Both the position numbers and the translations under genes were made by a program. From positions 1 to 6,215 of the forward strand of contig JACQSW010000111.1 in assembly GCA_016211095.1 (NCBI GenBank): a DNA stretch of 6,215 bases, read 5' to 3'. The DNA comes from Candidatus Woesearchaeota archaeon (GTDB taxonomy: Archaea > Nanobdellota > Nanobdellia > SCGC-AAA011-G17 > GW2011-AR17). The notes beneath the pieces are model-generated. The model saw only the letters and a list, made by a program, of their open reading frames with translations. It ran no database searches and was not told where the DNA came from. Positions 1 through 6,104 of this stretch are shown piece after piece. Position 1 is the first letter of the stretch; each line of letters opens with the position of its first letter.

Positions 1-1092
1 GCGATGACTCCCCTTTTTTTTATTAATACTACGCGGATTTTAAGCGAAATTCCTTCAACTTTTTTTCTACTTTTGGCTTCTTATTTTTTTATTGTTAAAA
101 GAAACCTTTTTTTTGTTGGATTTTTTTCGGGGCTGGCTTTTCTTTTTAGGTTTCCGCAAGGGATATTCTTATTTGCTTTATTCTTCTTAATAGCTGTAAC
201 AAATTTTAGGCATATCCAAATTTTTTTTAAGGAAATTTTTGTTATTGGCGTTTCTTTCTTTTTAACAATACTGCCTTTTCTCTTGTTCAATGTTTGGATG
301 TATACGCCGAAAGAACCTTTTTGGAAAGCAATGTTTTTGCCGTTCATTTTAGCTTCGACACAGCAACTTAACCCCTTTTATGCCATAAGCCCGCTTTGGC
401 TTAACAGCTTTTTTTATCCAATTAGTTTTTTTAAAGAGAACTGGCTTTTTTTATTCATAATCCCCGCAATAATATTTTTTTTCAAATCAAAGGAGTACAG
501 GAAGAAAGAGGTCGGGGTGATATTTTATGCCTTCACAGTTTTTCTCATTTACTTTACGTTAATCCCAAATAAGCAATTACGGTTTGCGTTATCATTTTTG
601 CCTTTTGCTTCCGCTTTAGCTGCTTACGGTTTTTATCACACTTTCAGCAGGCTGTACGAGCATAAGAAGCTGCATATGTTTTGGCGCTTAGCGGTTCTGC
701 TTATGGTAATATTTACAGTGTTCTTCTTATTTAATGATGGGAGGTACGGCTTAATTCTTTCTAAGTATGAAAAGAGCGAAATAACAGATTTTTATGGTTA
801 CTTTATCAAAAACCAATCCGATGCAGTGATATTTACAACAATTCCTTTTCCTATGGTTTATTCAGATAACAAATTTATCCCTATGTATTATGTTAACGAA
901 GAATTTTATAGCCGATTGGTGGGTGAAGCGGGCGTCTTTGTTTACGCTTCTTACGCATTGCCTTGTTTGCCGCAAGATGCTGTCTTCTTAAAGAGAAAAA
1001 GCGATTTTTATTTGCAGTTGCAAAAAGATTTTCCAAAAAAAGCGGTTTCAAAATTTTTTTTTGGCGAGGAATATGCAATATTTTTTAGGTAA
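1..1092 (+). CDS. GT-C type membrane glycosyltransferase (GT39/GT22-like), 5' partial
   Basis: The frame is already open at base 1 and ends with TAA at 1090-1092. The ATG at base 4 is probably an internal methionine, because the first extracytoplasmic loop with the acidic catalytic residue of GT-C enzymes is missing. Counting from that ATG, 362 residues are visible. About eight hydrophobic segments lie near residues 14-31, 34-50, 52-66, 77-96, 147-160, 170-187, 193-212 and 226-243, followed by a soluble tail (about 250-362). TRILSEIPSTFF (10-21), GLAFLFRFPQ (43-52) and PNKQLRFALSFLP (188-200) resemble the conserved arginine, proline and 'HK-x-x-RF' positions of polyprenyl-phosphate-sugar-dependent transferases. 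The likely role is moving a sugar from a lipid-phosphate donor onto a lipid or protein at the outer face of the membrane; donor and acceptor cannot be told. Phenylalanine is unusually frequent (67 of 362). The gene converges on, and overlaps by 8 bases, another membrane protein gene. The fold class is fairly safe; the exact family is uncertain. Confidence 0.6.
   Translation, partial: AMTPLFFINTTRILSEIPSTFFLLLASYFFIVKRNLFFVGFFSGLAFLFRFPQGIFLFALFFLIAVTNFRHIQIFFKEIFVIGVSFFLTILPFLLFNVWMYTPKEPFWKAMFLPFILASTQQLNPFYAISPLWLNSFFYPISFFKENWLFLFIIPAIIFFFKSKEYRKKEVGVIFYAFTVFLIYFTLIPNKQLRFALSFLPFASALAAYGFYHTFSRLYEHKKLHMFWRLAVLLMVIFTVFFLFNDGRYGLILSKYEKSEITDFYGYFIKNQSDAVIFTTIPFPMVYSDNKFIPMYYVNEEFYSRLVGEAGVFVYASYALPCLPQDAVFLKRKSDFYLQLQKDFPKKAVSKFFFGEEYAIFFR
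1035..1041 (-). terminator. possible T-tract terminator for the minus-strand membrane-protein unit
   Basis: On the minus strand a run of seven T lies about 45 bases past the TAA of the STT3-like gene ending at 1085. Archaeal termination often uses T-tracts without a hairpin. The run is inside the opposing gene, where it reads as lysine codons, so it may simply be coding sequence. Confidence 0.2.
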
Positions 1093-2527
1093 AAACTTGT
1101 TGATTTTCTGAAAATTTCCATATTTCTACATTTTTTTTATCATAAATCTTGGCCCACTTTCCGCTGTATTTAAGTATAAATATCAGGCCGTCTTCATCTT
1201 CGGTCCATAGTTCCCTTTTGAGGCGCTCATCCATCCATACATAAGTGATGTTGTATTTTTTTACGAGCTCGCGAGTTTCTTCTTCGTTCCTAGTTCGGAA
1301 CAATCTCTCTGAATCGACGTAGCGTTCGTTTTGTTGTGGGGCGAATAAGAAGTTTTCGTCCATCACGTTTTTTTTGTGGGCGTAATTGATCCAGATTCCC
1401 CTGGAGTAGTGTGAAAAAACAACGCCCGCGGGCTGTTTTTTTAGGAAGTTTAACCCGCTTATCACTCCGTCTGAAGGTTGGGCTTCGTTAAGTTGGTTTA
1501 TGTGGGATATTGCTGAGAAAATGAGCCCGCATATGAGAATGAGAATCATGAATTGTTTCATTGTTGCGCTTTCCCATTCCCTTTTTACCAAATCAATTAT
1601 TCCGTAGGCGGCTAAGGCGCTTAAAAAGAAGTTGAGAAATAAAACGGTTTCTGTTCTGAACGCAGCGATTACGATTAGGGTTGCTGTTGAGAAGAATGCA
1701 AATCGGTTTTTGTATTTATTTTTCCATTCGCTGAATATCCCGGCTGCGCCTAGTAAGATGCTGAATATCCCTACGCCAAATACTCCGCCTAAATCTGAGA
1801 TGAGGGTTTGGATCCTAAAATGGAGTCCCTCTTCTCTGCTTATGAAACTTAATGATTCAGGTGGCCCAGCCTTTGTTAAGGCGTAAGATGCTTGTGTTGC
1901 AGCAAAGAATGTTGTTAGCAGTAAGCCGTATAAAAATATTTTTTTCTTTTCAATTTTTTTGAACCGCATATAAAAGAAGAGGATAACAAAAAAGACGTAG
2001 CTGAATCCGATGTTGAAGAAAGGAATTATGCTGCTGACGAATAGAAATGCTGCTAAGTATATCTTTTTGTCTTGGGTGAATAAGTAAAATCCTAAAACTA
2101 TTAAAAAAATTGGCAAAAAATATGTGTTAAGCGTTCCGAAAAGATAGATAAATGGAGGTGAAATGGACAGCGCGATTAATGATAAAAATTGCACATCTTT
2201 TGGCAGTTTTATGGTTATAAGAATTTTAGAGACTAATAAAAGTGTGAGAAGTCCTATGAGGATAGGTAGAAATTTGATTGTTTGCTGTGGCAAGATGGAA
2301 ATAATTGCGGGTGTGCCGAAGTTGTATGCTGCAAATCTGCCGCCATAACTCAAACTGTCGAACAGGCTTAAATCGTTAGCGAATCTTAAAATAAAATACG
2401 CGTCTTTACCTGCGTACAGCCTGCTGCTCGCTCGGATTAGCATGGTTGTAGCTAGCACGGCGAAGCATATGAGGAATGGAATCGCCTTAACATACCACTT
2501 CGTAAATTTTGTCAGTTTCGGTTTCAT
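1085..2527 (-). CDS. STT3/AglB-like multi-pass membrane protein, second of a tandem pair
   Basis: 480 residues, starting at the ATG of 2527-2525 and ending in TAA. The first hydrophobic segment (about 14-33) is followed by an extracytoplasmic loop with GKDAYFILR (40-48) and DSLSYGGR (57-64). These sit where STT3 proteins carry the 'D-x-x-x-x-x-R' and 'D-x-x-SWYPLGR' elements. About nine to eleven membrane segments follow, then a soluble C-terminal domain (about 354-480) with NVMDENFLFAP (387-397). In STT3/AglB this domain carries WWDYG; here the matching place reads SHYSRGIWI (372-380). The second-loop acidic DNE-type motif is also absent: GTLNTYF (131-137) has Asn where Asp is expected. The protein is probably a GT-C transferase or a non-catalytic relative acting on lipid-linked sugars, not a standard oligosaccharyltransferase. 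It is paralogous to the gene directly upstream, with which it overlaps by 41 bases. The next methionine (29) would remove the first membrane segment, so the overlapping start is preferred. STT3 kinship is a motif-level inference. Confidence 0.6.
   Translation of the reverse strand: MKPKLTKFTKWYVKAIPFLICFAVLATTMLIRASSRLYAGKDAYFILRFANDLSLFDSLSYGGRFAAYNFGTPAIISILPQQTIKFLPILIGLLTLLLVSKILITIKLPKDVQFLSLIALSISPPFIYLFGTLNTYFLPIFLIVLGFYLFTQDKKIYLAAFLFVSSIIPFFNIGFSYVFFVILFFYMRFKKIEKKKIFLYGLLLTTFFAATQASYALTKAGPPESLSFISREEGLHFRIQTLISDLGGVFGVGIFSILLGAAGIFSEWKNKYKNRFAFFSTATLIVIAAFRTETVLFLNFFLSALAAYGIIDLVKREWESATMKQFMILILICGLIFSAISHINQLNEAQPSDGVISGLNFLKKQPAGVVFSHYSRGIWINYAHKKNVMDENFLFAPQQNERYVDSERLFRTRNEEETRELVKKYNITYVWMDERLKRELWTEDEDGLIFILKYSGKWAKIYDKKNVEIWKFSENQQVFT
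1131..1138 (+). terminator. possible T-tract terminator for the plus-strand glycosyltransferase
   Basis: A run of eight T lies about 40 bases after the TAA at 1090-1092, with further short T-runs before it at 1104-1107 and 1123-1125. This fits a hairpin-free archaeal terminator. It lies within the opposing gene, where the run is two AAA lysine codons, so the call is weak. Confidence 0.22.
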
Positions 2528-3950
2528 ATATCCTTTTGAAACAGTTTGTATCTTCTAAATACGCAGGTTTATTTAGGTTATAGCTTTTTTTTGTTTCTTG
2601 CGATAAATAAATGTAGTCTACTCCATTTCTGTGGAGTAAATTGATAGCTTTCGCTAATGATTGCGTTGTGAATATTTCGCTTACATCCGGATAGCGATTC
2701 GGGGCTAATAAGAAGGAAGTGTCTGCAACGTTTTTGCGTTCGGCTATTGCGCTGATTAAGTTGCCTTCTCCAACATCAGCAAGCACAACACTGATTTGGG
2801 GGGTGTTTTCCTTTATCCATAATAGGGCGTTTATTTTTTCTTGTGACGGCCCCTGCCCTATTATGCCTTTGGCAGAATAAAAACTTGGAATTATCAAGGT
2901 TAAAGCAATAAGGAGAATAAAGAGGTAGCTTAACGTTTTGCGATATTTTGAGATCTTAGTCATTTCCATATAATTGAACAGCTTTTCTAAACTTATAGCG
3001 GAGATTATGCATAAAACTAAGCCAAAAAACATAACGCCAATTTTGAAGTCAATTAGTTTGAGGGTGAGCAAAAAAAGGGTTACCAAACTCAGCGATCCTA
3101 GGAGGTAGGTGTTCTTGTTTTTTTCTTTGAATACCCCAAACACGAATCCTAATCCGCCAGCTATTAATGGGATGACGCCAGTTGTGTAAATTAGCTCTAC
3201 CACGCTAACTTCCTTGAAATAGTTGGCAAGTAACTCTTTTGGGATGGCTTGCCATACCGCTGTTAATCCCATTGCGAGGAGGGCTTTTTTGTAGATTATC
3301 GCGTTGATGAGGAGTGTAATAAAAACGTAGAATATGATTGCTTCTTTTTCCAGTTTCTCGCTAGCGATGTTGTCAAGGCTCAACAGCACGGCGTATAGGA
3401 TTAAGGCTAGGCTGAAAATAAAAGAGATTGGGTGGAGGATGGGCAAAATAAATGATAGGACTATGAAGGCGTTCAGATTTTTTTTAAGGTCTAAAAAACA
3501 ATATATTGCATAAAAAAGCAGGGGAAGAGTTAATGCGTAGGCAGAAACTTGGTTTATTGTTTGGTTTATATATATTGGCAGGAAACCGGCCATCAGCGCG
3601 CTCACCAAAGCAACTTTTTTGTTATTGCTAATTCTTACAGCAATGCCGTATATTATGAATATCAAAGAGCTTAATAGCAGGGCGGGAACAATTTTGAAAG
3701 CTAAAGTTGATGAGGCTAGGTTGAAAATTGCTAGGAAGTAGTGGAATACGTGGGAGTCAACAATAGTCCTGCCACCGTAGCTTAAGGAATCATAAATTAT
3801 GGGAACAAAATTGTGGGCGATATGCTCGGTGTGCCTTATGTGGTAGTATGATTTATCTGAGCTGAAATTCGGGGTTTGGAAAACAAAAAATATTCGAAGG
3901 GTTAATGCTAAGATAAATATTAGTATTAAGAGTTTGTGTTCACTCTTCAT
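2487..3950 (-). CDS. STT3/AglB-like multi-pass membrane protein, first of a tandem pair
   Basis: 487 residues, from ATG at 3950-3948 to TAA at 2489-2487. A first membrane segment (about 7-24) leads to a loop with SSDKSYYHIRH (30-40) and YDSLSYGGR (53-61), matching the STT3 first-loop layout with the candidate catalytic Asp32 retained. About ten further hydrophobic segments follow. FLPIYINQTINQVSAYAL (123-140) lines up with the STT3 'PGYISRSVAGSxDNE' stretch, but the acidic residues are replaced by Val-Ser-Ala. The soluble C-terminal domain begins with ALLWIKENTP (375-384), a typical AglB-like lead-in. It continues with VVLADVGEGNLI (388-399) where WWDYG would stand, then ERKNVADTSFLLAP (404-417) and VDYIYLS (444-450). 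The likely role is in surface glycosylation or lipid-linked sugar transfer; catalytic activity is doubtful. The start overlaps the end of scpB by 11 bases, with only a weak GTGA before the ATG, so translation is probably coupled. Confidence 0.62.
   Translation of the reverse strand: MKSEHKLLILIFILALTLRIFFVFQTPNFSSDKSYYHIRHTEHIAHNFVPIIYDSLSYGGRTIVDSHVFHYFLAIFNLASSTLAFKIVPALLLSSLIFIIYGIAVRISNNKKVALVSALMAGFLPIYINQTINQVSAYALTLPLLFYAIYCFLDLKKNLNAFIVLSFILPILHPISFIFSLALILYAVLLSLDNIASEKLEKEAIIFYVFITLLINAIIYKKALLAMGLTAVWQAIPKELLANYFKEVSVVELIYTTGVIPLIAGGLGFVFGVFKEKNKNTYLLGSLSLVTLFLLTLKLIDFKIGVMFFGLVLCIISAISLEKLFNYMEMTKISKYRKTLSYLFILLIALTLIIPSFYSAKGIIGQGPSQEKINALLWIKENTPQISVVLADVGEGNLISAIAERKNVADTSFLLAPNRYPDVSEIFTTQSLAKAINLLHRNGVDYIYLSQETKKSYNLNKPAYLEDTNCFKRIYETETDKIYEVVC
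2531..2537 (-). promoter_or_regulatory. candidate ribosome binding site of the downstream STT3-like gene
   Basis: AAAAGGA on the minus strand ends three bases before the ATG at 2527. It lies inside the coding sequence of the upstream gene (Lys-Arg codons at residues 472-473). It supports the start that creates the 41-base overlap and suggests translation coupled to the upstream gene. The spacing is shorter than usual, so the strength is uncertain. Confidence 0.4.
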
Positions 3951-4506
3951 TGTTCACATTAATTTCTTTGGTTTGGTTCAAATTTTTTTGTTCTTCAGTT
4001 GTTGCGCCGACTTTTACTTCAACTTCGCTGAACTTGTTTTTTAGTTGGTCCTGCACCACATCGAAATAGTCGAAGAATTTTTGGGTTAGCTTTAACAGCC
4101 TTGTTCTCCCGCTCTTTTCTGATGTGACAAACTCTTGGTCTTTTAAGATTTTTATGTGGTCGTAGGCTTTGTTGCCGCGTATCTTTATGACTTCTGCCTG
4201 CAAGATGGGCTGTTTGTAAGCAATTATGGCCAAGGTTTCTTGTGTCGGCCCATCCAGTTCTGTGTTGTTTAGGAGTTGGCTTGTTAAATAGTTGTATTCT
4301 TTTTTTATGCTTAGCTTGAATTTATTATTTTCTTCATAAACTGTTAAGGCAGAATCTTTTGTTTCATATTCTTTTCTTAACTTTTCTAATGCTTCTTTCA
4401 CGACCCCAATCGAGCCTATTTGGCATAGTTGGGCGATTTCTTCTGCGGCCATAAACCTGCCTGTTGTGAAGAGAATTGCTTCCACGCGTTTTTCGTAGTC
4501 TCCCAT
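3940..4506 (-). CDS. scpB: chromosome segregation and condensation protein ScpB (SMC complex subunit)
   Basis: 188 residues, ATG at 4506-4504, ending in TGA at 3942-3940. ScpB is the winged-helix (kite) subunit that works with the ScpA kleisin and SMC to organise and segregate chromosomes in the cytoplasm. The first winged helix covers about residues 1-80, with the typical opening VEAILFTTGRFMAAEEIAQL (8-27). The family signature ETLAIIAYKQPILQAEVIKI (90-109), followed by RG, begins the second winged helix, which runs to about 150 (KLTQKFFDYF, 139-148). A polar tail ends in NVNNEE. The length is normal for the family. An in-frame TAA directly precedes the ATG, so no longer start is possible. 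There is no Shine-Dalgarno, and an AT-rich box lies about 31 bases upstream, suggesting a nearly leaderless transcript. No scpA or smc is in the window. Its end overlaps a membrane glycosyltransferase-like gene, an unexpected partner. Confidence 0.93.
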   Translation of the reverse strand: MGDYEKRVEAILFTTGRFMAAEEIAQLCQIGSIGVVKEALEKLRKEYETKDSALTVYEENNKFKLSIKKEYNYLTSQLLNNTELDGPTQETLAIIAYKQPILQAEVIKIRGNKAYDHIKILKDQEFVTSEKSGRTRLLKLTQKFFDYFDVVQDQLKNKFSEVEVKVGATTEEQKNLNQTKEINVNNEE

Positions 4507-4533
4507 TTAGGGTTAATTCGTAGGAACCAGAAG

Positions 4534-4540
4534 TTTTTAA
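4534..4540 (-). promoter_or_regulatory. candidate TATA box for scpB
   Basis: In the 74-base gap between apgM and scpB the minus strand reads AAAAAGATTAAAAACTT. The TTAAAAA core is centred about 31 bases before the scpB ATG, which would place transcription start about 4-5 bases before the codon. The spacing fits an archaeal TATA box with a purine-rich BRE in front, but the match is loose. scpB may instead be read through from apgM. Confidence 0.38.
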
Positions 4541-4580
4541 TCTTTTTGCCAAGAAGCCCGCACCATTTTAGGGGGAGTAT

Positions 4581-5738
4581 TCACATTATTAGGTTCATCA
4601 GTTCTTTGCCAATAATTCTTCCGATGCTTCCTTTTGCGCATTCTTCTTCAGAAAATTTTTTTGTCGAATCTTTGCCTTTGCCGTAAATGAGGAGGGGAAC
4701 TGGAAGGTTTGAGTGGGCCATAATTTTGCAAGGCGTTGAGTGGTCAGCGGTTACGCAGATAGTGCAGTCTAGCCAGTCAGCTTTTTTTAGTAGTGGGCTT
4801 AAGAATTCTTTGTCAATTTTTTCTATGCTTTCTTTTTTTTCTTCGCATAAGCCGTCATGGCCGAAGATGTCTGGCCCTTTTATTTGCATATAAAGGTTGT
4901 CATACTTGTCCCAGTTGTTTAATACGGTTTTTAGGAGGCTTTTTTTTGGATCAATAATTTCCATGCCTGCGAGTTTACCAATCGCTTTTTCTACTGGCAT
5001 TTCAGTTATTACGCCCCAGTTTCCCCCGCTTAGGGGTGTTAGGCTTGGCAGTTTGTTGCCTGCCCCCCTTGTTGCCATAGCGTTTATTTGTTCTCTCCCT
5101 TTTAGGGAGGTTTGGACTTCTTTTAGGTAGTTGTTTACTATTTCTGCTGTTAACTTTGCCCCATCTTCTAAGGATACACATTTTTCTATTTTGAGGCTTT
5201 TACCTTTGAGCGATTGGGCGGAAGTGACAAAGTTGTTAATTATTTTGTAGCCTGGATGGGTGTTGGTTATTCGGGGTGAAAGGCCGCCGGAGATTATTAA
5301 AACGCCCCTGTGGCCGATTGTTGGGACAAACTTAAGATTAGGCACCTTAATGTTTCTTAGCTTTCTTAAGGCGAGTTTTATTTCTAGGCGGCCGGGCCTT
5401 CCCGCATTGATACTTTTTATGAAACCAGCTTCATCTAAAGTTACGAAGTTGCTTCGCATCACCACATCTCCAGGTTCAAATGGGACTCCTGCGCCGTAAG
5501 CTTCTAACGGCCCCCTGCCTGTGTAAACTGAAAAGACGTTGTAGCCGAGTAGGGAAAGCATGGCTTGGTCTGACTCTGGGGCAACGTCCTGATTAATGGG
5601 GTACATTAAGCCAGTTTTGCCCATCTCTGCCAGCATATCCATAGCTGGCGTGTTTGCAGCTTCCAAGGGGCTTTGGTCATGCAGCCGATTATACCTGACA
5701 TCCCCAACCCCATCCAACACTAAGATTAGACGCTTCAT
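4581..5738 (-). CDS. apgM: 2,3-bisphosphoglycerate-independent phosphoglycerate mutase, archaeal type
   Basis: 385 residues, ATG at 5738-5736, stop TGA at 4583-4581. It interconverts 3- and 2-phosphoglycerate in glycolysis and gluconeogenesis in the cytoplasm, through a phosphoserine intermediate and two divalent metals. All expected residues of the alkaline-phosphatase superfamily can be placed: Asp9 (LDGVGD), nucleophile Ser56 (PESDQAML), Asp332-His333 (TADHSTPC) for one metal site; Asp290, His294 (GPDIFGHD) and His342 for the other. Other family marks are SPLEAANTP (23-31), LLGY (63-66) and TGRGPLEAYGAG (73-84). The length is slightly below the roughly 400 residues common in this family, but nothing essential is missing. 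The start has no Shine-Dalgarno and a TATA-like box about 30 bases upstream, consistent with a leaderless message. It shares a 48-base divergent promoter region with truD and lies 74 bases upstream of scpB on the same strand. Confidence 0.95.
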   Translation of the reverse strand: MKRLILVLDGVGDVRYNRLHDQSPLEAANTPAMDMLAEMGKTGLMYPINQDVAPESDQAMLSLLGYNVFSVYTGRGPLEAYGAGVPFEPGDVVMRSNFVTLDEAGFIKSINAGRPGRLEIKLALRKLRNIKVPNLKFVPTIGHRGVLIISGGLSPRITNTHPGYKIINNFVTSAQSLKGKSLKIEKCVSLEDGAKLTAEIVNNYLKEVQTSLKGREQINAMATRGAGNKLPSLTPLSGGNWGVITEMPVEKAIGKLAGMEIIDPKKSLLKTVLNNWDKYDNLYMQIKGPDIFGHDGLCEEKKESIEKIDKEFLSPLLKKADWLDCTICVTADHSTPCKIMAHSNLPVPLLIYGKGKDSTKKFSEEECAKGSIGRIIGKELMNLIM

Positions 5739-5746
5739 AACAACAA

Positions 5747-5756
5747 TTTTTATAAC
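5747..5756 (+). promoter_or_regulatory. candidate TATA box for truD
   Basis: TTTTTATAAC is centred about 34 bases before the truD ATG at 5787. Archaeal start sites lie about 26 bases after the TATA centre, which gives a leader of about 8 bases. There is no Shine-Dalgarno before the ATG, in keeping with a very short leader. Other TTATAA copies nearer to the gene are too close to serve this start. Confidence 0.42.
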
Positions 5757-5762
5757 TTTGAA

Positions 5763-5775
5763 GCTTATAAAATTT
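5763..5775 (-). promoter_or_regulatory. candidate TATA box for apgM
   Basis: The minus strand reads AAATTTTATAAGC, with TTATAA centred about 30 bases before the apgM ATG at 5738. That puts transcription start at or within a few bases of the start codon, and no Shine-Dalgarno is present. The TTATAA core is self-complementary, so it could be bound in either direction. Confidence 0.48.
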
Positions 5776-5785
5776 GCTTATAAAA
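5763..5785. repeat. direct repeat of GCTTATAAAA in the apgM-truD divergent region
   Basis: Two identical ten-base copies, 5763-5772 and 5776-5785, lie 13 bases apart start to start, and the second ends one base before the truD ATG. Each holds a TTATAA core. They may be paired TATA elements or a regulator site. In sequence this AT-rich, a chance repeat is also possible. Confidence 0.5.
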
Positions 5786-5786
5786 A

Positions 5787-6104
5787 ATGAAAATAAAAGA
5801 AAAACCCGAAGATTTCATAGTTAATGAGGTTAACAACTTAAAAATGGTAGTTGAAGGTCCTTATGTATATTTCTTGTTAAAAAAAACTGATTTGACCACA
5901 GAAGAAGCAGTTAGGGTATTGGCTAAAAAGTTTGGCATAAAAGAAAAAAATATTGGGGTAGCTGGCAACAAAGACAAAAAAGCAGTCACACAGCAATACA
6001 TTTCAATAAAAACAAACCAAAAAATTAGCAAGTTCAAAATGCAAAATTTAGAATTAACCTTTTTGGGATTCGGGAAGGAGAGAATCTGCATGGGCGACTT
6101 ATAA
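5787..6104 (+). CDS. truD: tRNA pseudouridine synthase TruD, N-terminal part ended by a premature TAA
   Basis: 105 residues from the ATG at 5787 to an in-frame TAA at 6102-6104. TruD converts a uridine to pseudouridine in tRNA (U13 in bacterial and archaeal examples). The opening KEKPEDFIVNE (4-14) is the family's first motif. AGNKDKKAVTQQ (59-70) is the catalytic motif, with Asp63 as the expected nucleophile. The last residues before the stop, MGDL (102-105), are the start of the conserved 'GxLxGNxF' strand. TruD proteins are normally several hundred residues long, so this piece alone would lack most of the fold. Conserved TruD sequence resumes in the same frame immediately after the stop (next entry). 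This is therefore one gene with a nonsense codon or a base-call error, not a naturally short protein. The start has no Shine-Dalgarno and probably a very short leader. Confidence 0.9.
   Translation: MKIKEKPEDFIVNEVNNLKMVVEGPYVYFLLKKTDLTTEEAVRVLAKKFGIKEKNIGVAGNKDKKAVTQQYISIKTNQKISKFKMQNLELTFLGFGKERICMGDL

Noticed and set aside
81..347. 88-codon Lys-rich minus-strand frame opposite the first glycosyltransferase
   Set aside because: The lysines are simply the reverse of the TTT phenylalanine codons on the plus strand.
4364..4552. 62-codon minus-strand frame at the start of scpB, rich in Arg and Lys
   Set aside because: It overlaps scpB in another frame, with no motif or binding site. The basic composition is a by-product of shifting the scpB frame.
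4507..4580. A small RNA or hairpin terminator in the apgM-scpB gap
   Set aside because: No convincing inverted repeat or T-tract after the apgM stop was found. The gap is explained well enough by a candidate scpB promoter.
5596..5790. 64-codon plus-strand frame whose TGA overlaps the truD ATG as ATGA
   Set aside because: The overlap looks operon-like, but the frame is antisense to the well-conserved N-terminus of apgM and crosses the promoter region. Its product has no recognisable feature.
5787..6104. A naturally short, 105-residue TruD-like protein
   Set aside because: Family motifs continue in the same frame straight after the stop, so a complete short gene is not the best reading.
6102..6104. 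Genome-wide reassignment of TAA to an amino acid
   Set aside because: Three other genes in the window end plausibly at TAA, with protein ends of sensible length.
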